From Eubacterium sp. (lineage in GTDB: Bacteria; Bacillota; Clostridia; Lachnospirales; Lachnospiraceae), in NCBI GenBank assembly GCA_017938215.1, contig JAGBBZ010000014.1:1-64000 (forward strand): DNA of 64,000 nt, written 5' to 3'. Made by a program: the position numbers and the translations under genes. Shown in pieces: positions 42,877 to 52,756 of this stretch (its first letter is position 1; each line of letters begins with the position of its first letter). The notes beneath the pieces were generated by a model. It ran no database searches and was not told the DNA's origin. It was given only the letters and a program-made list of their open reading frames with translations.

Positions 42877-43311
42877 ATGTCAAGACAAACGACAGGTTAT
42901 GTTTACGGAAGCGCTGCAAGGCAGTTACAAGTGGAACCAGCGCGTCGAATTGAAAAACGACCTCAGAGACAACCGCAGAGAAGACCGCAACCGGTAAAAC
43001 GTCGTGTAGACAAAGGTGCCGTTGCGTTGATTATCATTACTTTTGCGATTGCTTTTTCTGTGTGCTTTGGCTACCTGCGTTTGCAGTTTCAGACAACATA
43101 TATGAAAAAACATGTAGTGCAACTGGAAAACGAAGTGGTGGAGATGGAAAAGCAGAATGCTACAGAACTTCAGAAATTGGAGGAAAGTGTAGATTTGGGA
43201 GGAATTTACAAGAAAGCAACCAAAGAACTTGGTATGAAAAATGCAAAAAACAACCAGATTTATACTTATGAGAGTAAGAAGAGTACTCAAGTGCGTCTTC
43301 ATGGCAAATAG
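42877..43311 (+). CDS. ftsL: cell division protein FtsL-like
   Basis: A 144-residue bitopic protein: a long basic cytoplasmic segment rich in Arg, Gln and Pro (about 15-55), one helix (VALIIITFAIAFSVCFGYL), then an extracytoplasmic coiled coil (about 78-115). Position between rsmH and the PBP gene, size and topology fit FtsL, which forms the FtsQLB complex activating septal wall synthesis. Sequence conservation in this family is low. AGTAGGGGGA lies before ATG42877. Confidence 0.82.
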   Translation: MSRQTTGYVYGSAARQLQVEPARRIEKRPQRQPQRRPQPVKRRVDKGAVALIIITFAIAFSVCFGYLRLQFQTTYMKKHVVQLENEVVEMEKQNATELQKLEESVDLGGIYKKATKELGMKNAKNNQIYTYESKKSTQVRLHGK

Positions 43312-43331
43312 CGACTGAAAGGGGAATGGAA

Positions 43332-45224
43332 GTGGCGACACGCAGAAGACAGATTACATTTCGAAAAAGACGACGAAAAAGAGTGTTTACAGGAGAAATG
43401 AAAAAGACTCTTTTTCTGTTTTTGATATTTGTATTCATACTTTTTGTTGCGTTATTGGTGAAGATATATCTCATCAATCGGGACCATGGTGATGAGTATA
43501 AGAAAAAAGTGTTATCACAACAGTCTTATACAAACACCGTTTTGAACTATCAACGAGGTTCCATAAAGGATCGCAACAACACGATTCTGGCGCAAAGTGT
43601 TCGTAAGTTCAATATGATTATTGAGCCGAGAACATTTCTAAATGAGCCAGAGATGAAGGAGGAAACACTGGCTAAGATAGCACAGTATTTCGCCTTTGAT
43701 GTAAATGAGATTGAAAAAATCATTAGCGAACATCCACAGTCTATGTATCAGCATGTGGATGGATTGAAAAAGCTGACAGGAGACCAGATCAAGGGATTCC
43801 AAGAAGAGATGGAAAAGAATGAATTGGTTGGTGGTGTCTGGTTTGAAGAAACTTATACCAGAAATTACCCATTAGAAACCATTGCCTGCAATATCGTAGG
43901 GTTTACCTCCTCGGATAATCAAGGAACCTATGGAATCGAGGGAACGTACAACGATGAGCTGAATGGAAAAGTGGGCAGAGAATATGGATATTTTGATGCC
44001 AATATGGAATTTCAGCGTACAGTAAAGAAGGCAACAAATGGAAATTCCGTTGTTTTGACGATTGACGCTAACGTGCAGCGCGTAATCGAAAATCAGATTC
44101 GCAAGTACAATAAAAATGTTGGTGCAGAAAATATTGCTGTAATGGTCATGGATCCTGGTAGTGGTGAAGTGCTGGCAATGGCATCTCAGAACACATATGA
44201 TTTGAATGATCCACAGGATCTCACTCATATGTATGGGGAAGAAGAAATCGCAGCAATGGACCAAACCACAAAGAGTGAAAAGCTTTTGTCCATGTGGTCG
44301 AATTTTTGCATTGCATCGGCATATGAGCCGGGATCGACCTACAAGCCATTTACTGTGGCAGCAGCGTTGGATGAAGGGTTGATCAAACCAACAGACTATT
44401 TTGGATGTGGTGGTGTGCTGGATGTATCCGGCGTGCAGATTCATTGTTCCAATCGTTCTGGTCATGGAAGCCTTTCATTGGAACAAAGTATGATGGAATC
44501 CTGCAACAGTGCATTGATGCAGATTGGGGCGAAGTTGGAAAGAACTCGCTTTAGTAAATACAACAAGATTTTTGGATTTGGTCAAAAGACTGGTATTGAT
44601 CTTCCGGGAGAAACCGCAGGGTTGATTCATACGGAAGAAGAATTGAATCCAGTGGAATTGGCAACAAGTAGTTTTGGACAAACGCAGACAGTGACAATGG
44701 TACAGATGCTTTCTGGATTTTGTTCGCTGATCAATGGTGGAAACTACTATCAGCCACATATTGTAAAAGAAATTCAAAATGATAATGGAGCGGTTGTTGA
44801 AAGTGTGGAACCGATTGTGGTAAAGAAAACCGTATCATCTTCCACCAGCAATATTATTCGTCAGCAGATGAAAGCAACCGTAGAAGAAGGAACAGCGGCG
44901 CCTGCTCAGGTAAAAGGGTATTCCATTGGTGGAAAAACCGGAACAGCAGAAAAACGTCCTGTAACCGACCGGAATTATCTCGTATCTTTTATCGGATGTG
45001 TTCCGGCAGAAAATCCGCAGGCTGCGATATATGTTATCATCGACCAGCCGCATGTGGAAGATCAAGCGCATAGTACCTATGCAACCGAATTTGCTTCTAA
45101 GATTATGAAAAAAATCCTCCCATTCCTTGGGTTATATGCCGAGGAGACAGAGGAGGAAGTAGCGCAGGCAGAAACTGAGGTAGTAGAGTCGTCGTCCGAA
45201 AGAGCATCTGTCACAGAAGAGTAA
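43332..45224 (+). CDS. class B penicillin-binding protein 1 (FtsI/SpoVD type)
   Basis: A 630-residue transpeptidase anchored by one helix (about 26-47). Dimerisation domain (about 60-230), then the active-site motifs SxxK (Ser in EPGSTYKPF), SCN (ESCNSALM) and KTG (GGKTGTAEK). It cross-links septal peptidoglycan with FtsW. It ends in an acidic Glu/Ser tail instead of PASTA repeats. AAAGGGG at 43318-43324 suits GTG43332; the ATG six bases earlier is too close. A second paralogue follows 60 bases later, so one may be the vegetative FtsI and the other sporulation-specific. Confidence 0.93.
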   Translation: MATRRRQITFRKRRRKRVFTGEMKKTLFLFLIFVFILFVALLVKIYLINRDHGDEYKKKVLSQQSYTNTVLNYQRGSIKDRNNTILAQSVRKFNMIIEPRTFLNEPEMKEETLAKIAQYFAFDVNEIEKIISEHPQSMYQHVDGLKKLTGDQIKGFQEEMEKNELVGGVWFEETYTRNYPLETIACNIVGFTSSDNQGTYGIEGTYNDELNGKVGREYGYFDANMEFQRTVKKATNGNSVVLTIDANVQRVIENQIRKYNKNVGAENIAVMVMDPGSGEVLAMASQNTYDLNDPQDLTHMYGEEEIAAMDQTTKSEKLLSMWSNFCIASAYEPGSTYKPFTVAAALDEGLIKPTDYFGCGGVLDVSGVQIHCSNRSGHGSLSLEQSMMESCNSALMQIGAKLERTRFSKYNKIFGFGQKTGIDLPGETAGLIHTEEELNPVELATSSFGQTQTVTMVQMLSGFCSLINGGNYYQPHIVKEIQNDNGAVVESVEPIVVKKTVSSSTSNIIRQQMKATVEEGTAAPAQVKGYSIGGKTGTAEKRPVTDRNYLVSFIGCVPAENPQAAIYVIIDQPHVEDQAHSTYATEFASKIMKKILPFLGLYAEETEEEVAQAETEVVESSSERASVTEE

Positions 45225-45284
45225 TAACTTCCTGCGTTTGCTAATACATTACTAGAGATACATCTTTCTTTATGAGGTGACAGT

Positions 45285-47000
45285 ATGCTTGTCGGGCACA
45301 GAACTTACCAAAGACAAACTTTGTTTTTGGTATTTTTTGTATTTTCCCTTCTTCTTGTGGTAATGCTTGGGAGATTGGGGTATTTGATGATATACAAAGC
45401 AGAGCACTATGGGGCACTGGCAAAGGAACTTCACGAGAGGGAACGAACCATCAAGGCGGAACGTGGGAAAATACTGGATCGGAATGGGAATCTTCTGGCG
45501 GGAAATGTGTCGGTATCTACCATTTCTGTTATTTACAGTCAGATCAAAGAGCCAGAAAAGGTAATCGAAGTTTTGGCAAAGGAACTTGAAATAGAGGAAG
45601 AGACCATTCGGAAAAAGGTGGAGAAAAAATCTTCGCGTGAAAAGATAAAATCGAATGTTCCGAAGGAAATTTCAGATCGAATACGTGAATACCGTTTGGC
45701 GGGCGTCACTGTGGATGAAGATTATAAACGACATTACGAGTATGGTTCCTTAGGGTCTAAAGTTCTTGGATTCACAGGAGGGGATAATCAGGGGATTGTC
45801 GGGTTGGAAGTGTTTTATGAAAAATATTTAAAGGGAATGGATGGTGCAATCCTTACCATGACAACAGCAAGTGGTATGGAGATAAAAAATGGTGCCGAAG
45901 ACCGTGTGGAACCGATATCCGGTTGGACACTCAACACAAGCCTTGACCTCAATGTGATGCAATATGCGAACCAAGTGGCCAATACACTACTGGAAAAGAA
46001 GCAGGCGAAGACGGTGGAGATTATTATTATGAATCCACAAAATGGAGAAATTTATGCCATGGTCAATGCGCCGGAATTCGATTTAAATAATCCATATGAA
46101 CTGTTGGGTGAATCGGAAGGACTCACAGAAAAAGAGCGAAGTGACCGTTTAAACAATCAATGGCGTAACCTTGCAGTAAGTGACACCTATGAACCGGGAT
46201 CTACGTTTAAAGTTATCACCACAGCGGCAGCGCTAAATAAAGGTGTTGTTACAATGAATGACACATTTTCGTGCCCAGGGTATAAAATAGTGGAGGATCG
46301 CAGGATTCGGTGTCATAAGACCACAGGCCATGGACATGAAACGTTTTGTCAAGGAATTATGAATTCTTGCAACCCGGTTTTTATGGAAGTGGGAGCTAGA
46401 GTGGGTGTTGACGGAATGTTTGAAGAAATGAAACAGCTTGGTGTGATGAACAAGACCGGAATTGATGTGCCGGGAGAAGCGGGAACGATTATGCACAAGC
46501 AGCAAAATGTAGGAGCTGTGGAACTGGCGACCATGTCTTTTGGGCAATCCTTTCAAGTTTCGCCGATTCGAATGATTACGTCCATCGCCACCATTATTAA
46601 TGGAGGGAAAAGCATTACACCACATTTTGGGGTAAGTGCAGTCAATAGCGATGGGACGGTAATGAAGAAATTTACCTATGAGGAGGGGGACCAGGTGCTT
46701 TCGGAAGAGACATCCAGGGAAATCTGTAAGGCGTTAGAAATGGTTGTGACAGAAGGTGGCGGAAAGTTGGCGGCGGTAGAAGGCTATGCCGTTGGTGCCA
46801 AAACAGGAACCAGTCAGAAACTACCAAGAGGAAATGGAAAATATATTGCCTCCTGTATCGGCTTTGCTCCAGTGGAAAATCCGCAGGTGATTGCTCTTGT
46901 CCGTATTGATGAGCCGGTAGGGTTGTATTATGGGGGAACCATAGCGGCACCAGCCATATCGACGGTGTACACAAATATTCTTCCGTATCTTTTGGAGTAA
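45285..47000 (+). CDS. class B penicillin-binding protein 2 (FtsI/SpoVD type)
   Basis: A 571-residue paralogue of the preceding PBP. Membrane helix at about 12-35, then SxxK (PGSTFKVI), SCN (NSCNPVFM) and KTG (GAKTGTSQK). It also lacks PASTA domains. Its N-terminus has a short cytoplasmic part without the Arg-rich region of PBP 1. GAGGTGA lies before ATG45285. By analogy with Bacillus, where pbpB and spoVD are adjacent in this cluster, one of the two probably acts in spore cortex synthesis; the sequence alone does not decide which. Confidence 0.93.
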   Translation: MLVGHRTYQRQTLFLVFFVFSLLLVVMLGRLGYLMIYKAEHYGALAKELHERERTIKAERGKILDRNGNLLAGNVSVSTISVIYSQIKEPEKVIEVLAKELEIEEETIRKKVEKKSSREKIKSNVPKEISDRIREYRLAGVTVDEDYKRHYEYGSLGSKVLGFTGGDNQGIVGLEVFYEKYLKGMDGAILTMTTASGMEIKNGAEDRVEPISGWTLNTSLDLNVMQYANQVANTLLEKKQAKTVEIIIMNPQNGEIYAMVNAPEFDLNNPYELLGESEGLTEKERSDRLNNQWRNLAVSDTYEPGSTFKVITTAAALNKGVVTMNDTFSCPGYKIVEDRRIRCHKTTGHGHETFCQGIMNSCNPVFMEVGARVGVDGMFEEMKQLGVMNKTGIDVPGEAGTIMHKQQNVGAVELATMSFGQSFQVSPIRMITSIATIINGGKSITPHFGVSAVNSDGTVMKKFTYEEGDQVLSEETSREICKALEMVVTEGGGKLAAVEGYAVGAKTGTSQKLPRGNGKYIASCIGFAPVENPQVIALVRIDEPVGLYYGGTIAAPAISTVYTNILPYLLE

Positions 47001-47087
47001 GAAACTCTTGCGAATGTATTCGATATGGAGTACAATTACTATTGCATGCAAATGCAAAAATATTACGATAAAACGAGGTGTAAAAAG

Positions 47088-48053
47088 GTGAAGTTTGAAT
47101 TAAGTATATTAATGCCAGTGGTAATAGCATTTGGAATCAGCGTGATTTTGTGTCCGGTTATTATTCCTTTTTTGAGAAAGTTGAAATTCGGACAGTATGT
47201 AAGAGATGATGGACCGGAGTCCCATTTAAAAAAGGCAGGGACACCGACAATGGGTGGTCTGGTGATTCTCGTATCGATCCTTCTTACCTCTCTAATTTAC
47301 ATAGGGAGATATCGTGAGATTATACCGGTACTTTTTATGACACTTGGATTTGGTATCATCGGTTTTTTGGATGATTATATTAAGGTTGTGATGAAGCGTT
47401 CTCTTGGGTTGCGGGCATGGCAGAAAATGCTGGGACAGTTTATCGTGACAGCGATTTTTGTGTACTATTATTTCGAAGTTGCAAAGATGGATGCTGCGGT
47501 TCTGATTCCGTTTCTTGGTGGAGCAATGTGGGAAATGCCAAAATGGTTGTTTGTAGTGTTTGTGTTTATCGTGGTACTTGGTACTGTGAATGGCGTAAAC
47601 TTTACGGATGGTCTGGATGGCTTGGCTTCCGGAGTGACAGTAATTGTGGCGACGTTCTTTACAGTGGCGGCTTTGGCGATTACACCAGGTATGGCTCCGA
47701 TCAGTGGTGCTGTGGTGGGAAGCCTTTTAGGATTTTTGTTATTTAACACATATCCGGCGAGAGTGTTCATGGGAGATACTGGTTCTTTGGCACTGGGTGG
47801 TTTTGTGGCATCCATGGCATTGATGCTTCGTATGCCGTTGTTCATTGTGATTGTCGGAATGATCTATTTGATTGAAGTGCTTTCTGTAATGCTTCAGGTT
47901 GGATATTTCAAGCTGACTCATGGAAAACGTATTTTCAAAATGGCACCAATTCATCATCATTTTGAATTGTGTGGATTCTCTGAGACACAAGTGGTGGCAG
48001 CGTTTAGTATCATCACAGCAATTTTGTGTCTGATTGGCCTTATGGCATGTTAG
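47088..48053 (+). CDS. mraY: phospho-N-acetylmuramoyl-pentapeptide transferase
   Basis: A 321-residue integral membrane enzyme with about ten helices, making lipid I. DDGPESHLKKAGTPTMGGL, the DDxxK-type acidic motif FLDDYIKV, NFTDGLDGLASG and the cytoplasmic HHHFE motif are present. GTG47088 with CGAGGTG 8 bases before is preferred to upstream ATGs that lack ribosome sites. It precedes murD, as in most dcw clusters. Confidence 0.97.
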   Translation: MKFELSILMPVVIAFGISVILCPVIIPFLRKLKFGQYVRDDGPESHLKKAGTPTMGGLVILVSILLTSLIYIGRYREIIPVLFMTLGFGIIGFLDDYIKVVMKRSLGLRAWQKMLGQFIVTAIFVYYYFEVAKMDAAVLIPFLGGAMWEMPKWLFVVFVFIVVLGTVNGVNFTDGLDGLASGVTVIVATFFTVAALAITPGMAPISGAVVGSLLGFLLFNTYPARVFMGDTGSLALGGFVASMALMLRMPLFIVIVGMIYLIEVLSVMLQVGYFKLTHGKRIFKMAPIHHHFELCGFSETQVVAAFSIITAILCLIGLMAC

Positions 48054-48066
48054 AATGGAGGAAAAC

Positions 48067-49398
48067 ATGAATCTGAAAGAGAAAAAAGTAGTGGTGGTAG
48101 GACTTGGAAAAAGTGGTCTTGCTGCCTGTGAGATTTTAAAAAAAATGGGAGCGTTTGTGACGCTCTATGACGGAAAAAAGGATTTGGAAGTGGCAGATAT
48201 GGGTGTGCCGGTGTATCTCGGAGAATACCCGGACGAAGTGTTTGCTACATTTGACTGTGCTGTGTTTAGCCCAGGTGTTCCTTTGGATATTCCTGTGGCA
48301 GAGTTTTTGAAAGAAAATAATGTTCCGATCATCGGAGAAATCGAATTGGCTTATTTGATGGAAAAGGGACATGTGATCGGAATTACAGGAACCAATGGGA
48401 AAACTACCACTACTACGTTGGTTGGAGAAATTATGAAAGCGCATAATGAAAAGACCTTTGTGGTGGGGAATATTGGAAATCCATACACGAAGGAAGTGTT
48501 GGCAACCACAGAGGATTCTGTGACAGTGGCAGAGATTAGTAGTTTTCAGTTGGAGACGGTGGATACTTTTGTGCCGGAAGTGAGTGCGATTTTGAATATT
48601 ACACCGGATCATTTGAATCGCCACAAGACCATGGAAAATTATATTGATGCAAAGTTTGCCATTACGAAGAATCAGACAAATGAGCATCTGTGTGTATTGA
48701 ATTATGAAGATGAGGTGTTGCGAGAGCGTGCCGACAAACTTTCTTGTAAGGTGGCATTTTTTAGTAGTAAACGTAAACTCGAGAATGGATTGTACAAGGA
48801 TGAAGAGCGCAATATTATCGAGGCGTCCACGGGACGTATCATTTTGAATCAAAAAGAAACGAGACTTCCGGGAGATCACAATGCGGAAAATATCATGGCG
48901 GCTCTTTTAATGACATTAGAAATGGGAGTGCCAGAGACGGTGGCGGTGGAAGTAATCCGCAAATTTTCTCCGGTGGAGCACCGTGTTGAGTTTGTGAAGA
49001 CGGTGGCAGGAGTGGATTATTACAACGATTCGAAGGGGACCAATCCGGATGCTGCCATTAAGGGGATTCAGTCCATGGATCGCCCTACTGTGTTAATTGG
49101 TGGTGGTTATGACAAGGGTGGTGACTTTACGGAGTGGATTCAGAGTTTTGAAGGTCGAGTGAAGAAGTTATTGTTACTTGGCGCAACGAAGGAGCAAATT
49201 GCCAAGACGGCAGATGCTTGCGGTTTTGCGGATTACCAGTTGGTGGATACGTTGGAAGAGGCGGTGATGTTAGCGAAGGGTTTGGCAGAAGAGGGAGATG
49301 CTGTCCTTTTGTCGCCGGCTTGTGCGAGTTGGGATATGTTTGATTCCTATGAGCAACGAGGAAATATGTTCAAAGATTTGGTAAATGGTTTGGAGTGA
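48067..49398 (+). CDS. murD: UDP-N-acetylmuramoylalanine--D-glutamate ligase
   Basis: A 443-residue Mur ligase adding D-Glu. The N-terminal Rossmann segment is [14 protein letters not shown], the ATP loop [17 protein letters not shown], followed by [10 protein letters not shown], and the C-terminal domain has [10 protein letters not shown] and [15 protein letters not shown] lies 5 bases before ATG48067. murG, which often follows between ftsW and murA or ftsQ, is not here. Confidence 0.97.
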   Translation: MNLKEKKVVVVGLGKSGLAACEILKKMGAFVTLYDGKKDLEVADMGVPVYLGEYPDEVFATFDCAVFSPGVPLDIPVAEFLKENNVPIIGEIELAYLMEKGHVIGITGTNGKTTTTTLVGEIMKAHNEKTFVVGNIGNPYTKEVLATTEDSVTVAEISSFQLETVDTFVPEVSAILNITPDHLNRHKTMENYIDAKFAITKNQTNEHLCVLNYEDEVLRERADKLSCKVAFFSSKRKLENGLYKDEERNIIEASTGRIILNQKETRLPGDHNAENIMAALLMTLEMGVPETVAVEVIRKFSPVEHRVEFVKTVAGVDYYNDSKGTNPDAAIKGIQSMDRPTVLIGGGYDKGGDFTEWIQSFEGRVKKLLLLGATKEQIAKTADACGFADYQLVDTLEEAVMLAKGLAEEGDAVLLSPACASWDMFDSYEQRGNMFKDLVNGLE

Positions 49399-49405
49399 TG
49401 CGCGC

Positions 49406-50545
49406 ATGCGTAGTAGACGAGAAAAAACGCGAAGACTTCAAGAGGAAAGTAAGTTGGATTACAGCCTCTTGCTGATTACAATGTGTCTGGTTGGTTTTGG
49501 ATTGCTTATGATTTACAGTTCCAGTTCCTATACATCGCAGTTGCGCCATGGGAATGCGGCGTTTTTCTTACGAAAACAGTTGATTGGAGTTGCGGCGGGA
49601 GCGATTGCAATGTGGGTCGTGGCAAAAATAAACTATCAGGCGTATTTGAAAAAATTACCAGTATTAGGAATTCGATTTGTGACATTGATTTACTATGTGG
49701 CAGCGATATTACAGATATTGGTTCATTTGGTTGCAGAAGAGAAAAATGGAGCGAAACGATGGCTGGAAATTGGTCCGATTTCCATTCAGCCATCCGAAAT
49801 TATAAAGATTGCGACAATTCTTATTGTGGCGTATTTTATCCAAATGGCGCCGGGAGAGATGAGTCGTTGGCGTGGCATTGTGCGAGCGTTTATTCCAGCA
49901 GTGTTCCTTGTTGGAATTATCATAACAGAGAATATGAGTTCGGCGATTATTATTATGGTGATTGCTTTTGGTATGGGTGCCGTTGCGGCGAAGAATAAAC
50001 GCAATTACATAATTATTTTTGGGATTGGAGTCGGCCTGATTGCCCTTGTTCTTATGTTTGGTGCAGGATTTCGTATGGAGCGATTTGAGATCTGGCGAAA
50101 CGTAGAAACTCATGAGAAGGGGTTTCAGATTTTGCAAGGGTTGTATGCGATTGCGTCAGGAGGGATTTTCGGAACTGGACTTGGTGAAAGTATGCAGAAG
50201 CTAGGCTTTATACCGGAACCCCATAATGACATGATTTTTTCAATCATATGCGAAGAACTTGGGCTCGTGGGGGCAGGCATTGTAATTCTTTTGTTTCTCC
50301 TTCTTTTGTGGAGAATTTACAATACAGCGGTAACCGCGCCGGATTTGTTTAGTGCTATGATCTGTACCGGAGTCATGATTCAGATTGCGACACAGGTTGT
50401 AATGAATATTGCAGTTGTAACAAACTCTATGCCATCCACGGGAGTTCCTCTTCCATTTATTAGTTATGGGGGAACAAGTTTGACGATTTTGATGGCAGAA
50501 ATGGGACTTGTTTTGGGGATTTCTATGAAACGGACGAGAACATGA
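49406..50545 (+). CDS. ftsW: SEDS-family glycosyltransferase FtsW
   Basis: A 379-residue membrane protein with about ten helices, the septal peptidoglycan polymerase working with the class B PBP. An Arg-rich cytoplasmic N-terminus leads to [20 protein letters not shown], and the SEDS signature [16 protein letters not shown] is near the end; [13 protein letters not shown] is also typical. GGAG at 49393-49396 suits ATG49406; an ATG at 49385 lies inside the end of murD. Confidence 0.96.
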   Translation: MRSRREKTRRLQEESKLDYSLLLITMCLVGFGLLMIYSSSSYTSQLRHGNAAFFLRKQLIGVAAGAIAMWVVAKINYQAYLKKLPVLGIRFVTLIYYVAAILQILVHLVAEEKNGAKRWLEIGPISIQPSEIIKIATILIVAYFIQMAPGEMSRWRGIVRAFIPAVFLVGIIITENMSSAIIIMVIAFGMGAVAAKNKRNYIIIFGIGVGLIALVLMFGAGFRMERFEIWRNVETHEKGFQILQGLYAIASGGIFGTGLGESMQKLGFIPEPHNDMIFSIICEELGLVGAGIVILLFLLLLWRIYNTAVTAPDLFSAMICTGVMIQIATQVVMNIAVVTNSMPSTGVPLPFISYGGTSLTILMAEMGLVLGISMKRTRT

Positions 50546-50627
50546 TCTCGGAGATGCTTGGCTAGGAACCTTTTTAAACTTCCATCATATGTATATGTTA
50601 GAGCAAATATATCGATGGGGGAGTTTG

Positions 50628-51878
50628 GTGTTTATAGAAATTGAAGGTGGCAAATCAGCCTCGGGAGACTTGGAAATTCAAGGATCAAAAAATGCGGCAC
50701 TGCCGATTATTGCGGCAGCCATTCTCACCAAAGAACCAGTCGTATTGGCACATTGTCCGAAAATACAGGATGTATATGCGATGATTGCCATGTTACGTTC
50801 GATTGGTGTGAATGTGTGGTGGGACGAGGATGCATTGGTAATTCATGCCGAGCATATCAGGTGTTGCAAGGTAACAGAACCGATGGCGGGAGAAATCCGT
50901 GCTTCGGTGCTGTTTCTTGGGGCGTTGTTGGGGCGTTGTGGTCAAGCGGGGATATGTATGCCGGGGGGATGCTCCATTGGTGCCAGACCAATTGATTTTC
51001 ATATGTCTGCATTTTCGGAAATGGGAGTGTCTGTTTCGGTAACGGAGGAAGAAATTTGGTGCGAAGCTACGACAAGTGGAGCACAACGTGTAAGATTGCC
51101 ATATCCCAGTGTTGGAGCGACGGAAAATGTGATTTTGTATGCAGTGCTTGGGTCTGGACGTATTATTGTGGACAATGTGGCAAAGGAACCGGAAATTCAA
51201 GAATTATGTCGCTTTTTACGGAGTATGGGGGCGCGCATTCGTGGTGAGGGAACCGGGCGTATTGAAATTATTGGTGTCCGGGAATTGCACTCTACCGTTT
51301 ATCAGTTACCGGCGGATCGCATTGTGTTTCTCACATATGCTGCGGTGGTTGCGGCTACGTGTGGAAACGTTTTTTTGCAAACCTATGGTCAATGCTTTCC
51401 GGCTGAGTGTATGTATTTGGAAAAAATCGGATGTCGATTGCGAACTTCTTCGGAGGGGATTTGGATTTGGCGAAAGGATGAATTGCGTTCGATTCCATAT
51501 GTGCGAACGGGACCATATCCTAGGTTTCCTACCGATGCACAATCCTTGTTTTTGGCACTTATGACGAGAGGAAATGGAAAAAGTACGATTGAAGAGAGTG
51601 TGTTTGAAAATCGATTTCTGGTTGTTTCTCAGCTGCAAAAAATGGGTGCTGAGGTGGAAGTGGAGGGACAGTGTGCCTATGTGCAAGGTGTTGAACGACT
51701 TCGTGGAGCGTCGGTTGTGGCTACGGATCTTCGAAGTGGAGCAGCGCTGATGGTGGCAGGAACCATGGCAGAAGGGACAACAGTGATTGATAAGTGTCAT
51801 TTTATTTTGCGAGGATACGAGTGGCCAGTGGAATGTTTACAGAGGCTGGGACTTGGTGCGAGATATCGTTGTGAGTAG
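50628..51878 (+). CDS. murA: UDP-N-acetylglucosamine 1-carboxyvinyltransferase
   Basis: A 416-residue enzyme starting cytoplasmic wall synthesis, the fosfomycin target. GSKNAALPII, the catalytic Cys115 in MPGGCSIGARPIDFH (a fosfomycin-sensitive Cys, not Asp) and DLRSGAALMVAG are visible. With GTG50628 as start, the active-site Cys has the same number as in E. coli. GGGGGAG lies just before, with short spacing; TTG50625 is possible. Several Cys and Trp substitutions make it somewhat divergent, so a second murA may exist elsewhere, as in many Firmicutes. Confidence 0.93.
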   Translation: MFIEIEGGKSASGDLEIQGSKNAALPIIAAAILTKEPVVLAHCPKIQDVYAMIAMLRSIGVNVWWDEDALVIHAEHIRCCKVTEPMAGEIRASVLFLGALLGRCGQAGICMPGGCSIGARPIDFHMSAFSEMGVSVSVTEEEIWCEATTSGAQRVRLPYPSVGATENVILYAVLGSGRIIVDNVAKEPEIQELCRFLRSMGARIRGEGTGRIEIIGVRELHSTVYQLPADRIVFLTYAAVVAATCGNVFLQTYGQCFPAECMYLEKIGCRLRTSSEGIWIWRKDELRSIPYVRTGPYPRFPTDAQSLFLALMTRGNGKSTIEESVFENRFLVVSQLQKMGAEVEVEGQCAYVQGVERLRGASVVATDLRSGAALMVAGTMAEGTTVIDKCHFILRGYEWPVECLQRLGLGARYRCE

Positions 51879-51904
51879 AGAGAAAAAGACGAATGGAGGA
51901 AACA

Positions 51905-52627
51905 ATGGAACAGCAAATAAGAAAAGTACCATGGAAGGTTGTTATTCCTGTATCGATAGTAGTGATTTTGATATTGCTTATTTTTCTCTTTCGTGTGACG
52001 AAGGTTACCGTAGAGGGGAATACATTTTTTTCAGAGGAAGTAGTGGCAAGTGAAGTGTGCAATACATTTTGGGATAAGAATACCATTAGCGCATTTGTGA
52101 AGAATCATCTCGGATTTTCCGCTGAGCTTCCTTATGTAAGAGAGTATGAAATTACTTATCCAGGGATGAATCACATCCACATTAAATTGTATGAAAAGAA
52201 AATAGTGGCTGGAATTGCTTACATGAGCCAGTATGTCTATTTTGATAAAGATGGGACTGTGTTGAAAAGCACAAATGAAAAACTGCCGGATATTCCACTT
52301 TTTGAGACCAAGACGATGACAACTTTTACGCTGTATGAGACGGTACAGATGGAGGATGAAGATCTTTTGGCACAGATTATGAATTTGTCTCAGTTGTTTC
52401 AGCATTATGAAGTGACATGGGACAGTGTAGTATTTGATCGTAAAAATGCTGCATATCTGTATACGGGAGATATCCGGGTGAGTCTCGGAAAAAAAAGTGC
52501 TTATGATGAAGAAATTGCGGCGTTATCCAGTGTTTTGAAGACAGCATTGGAAAAAAATCTTTCTGGAGAAATTGATATGACAAATCATCATTTTGGGGGA
52601 GATATCATTTTGAAGAAAAACAAATAG
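51905..52627 (+). CDS. divIB: cell division protein FtsQ/DivIB
   Basis: A 240-residue bitopic protein: cytoplasmic tail, one helix (about 14-36, VVIPVSIVVILILLIFLF), then a POTRA domain starting VTKVTVEGNTFFSEEV and a beta domain. It scaffolds the FtsQLB complex at midcell. GGAGG at 51895-51899 lies 5 bases before ATG51905. Location between murA and ftsZ fits; sequence identity within the family is low. Confidence 0.9.
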   Translation: MEQQIRKVPWKVVIPVSIVVILILLIFLFRVTKVTVEGNTFFSEEVVASEVCNTFWDKNTISAFVKNHLGFSAELPYVREYEITYPGMNHIHIKLYEKKIVAGIAYMSQYVYFDKDGTVLKSTNEKLPDIPLFETKTMTTFTLYETVQMEDEDLLAQIMNLSQLFQHYEVTWDSVVFDRKNAAYLYTGDIRVSLGKKSAYDEEIAALSSVLKTALEKNLSGEIDMTNHHFGGDIILKKNK

Positions 52628-52647
52628 AAAAAAACTTGAATTTTTAC

Positions 52648-52676
52648 TTGATTATTTGGCGAAAAAACTATATTAT
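52648..52676 (+). promoter_or_regulatory. ftsZ promoter
   Basis: TTGATT (52648-52653) and TATTAT (52671-52676) are 17 bases apart in the 129-base gap between divIB and ftsZ. The sequence around it is very A/T-rich. It would allow ftsZ expression independent of the mraZ promoter. Confidence 0.65.
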
Positions 52677-52756
52677 ATATTATATATGCGATTATGCGCT
52701 TTATATTCTATGTGATATTTCAGAGTTATGTCTTTTGTATAGAAGGAGGAACTATA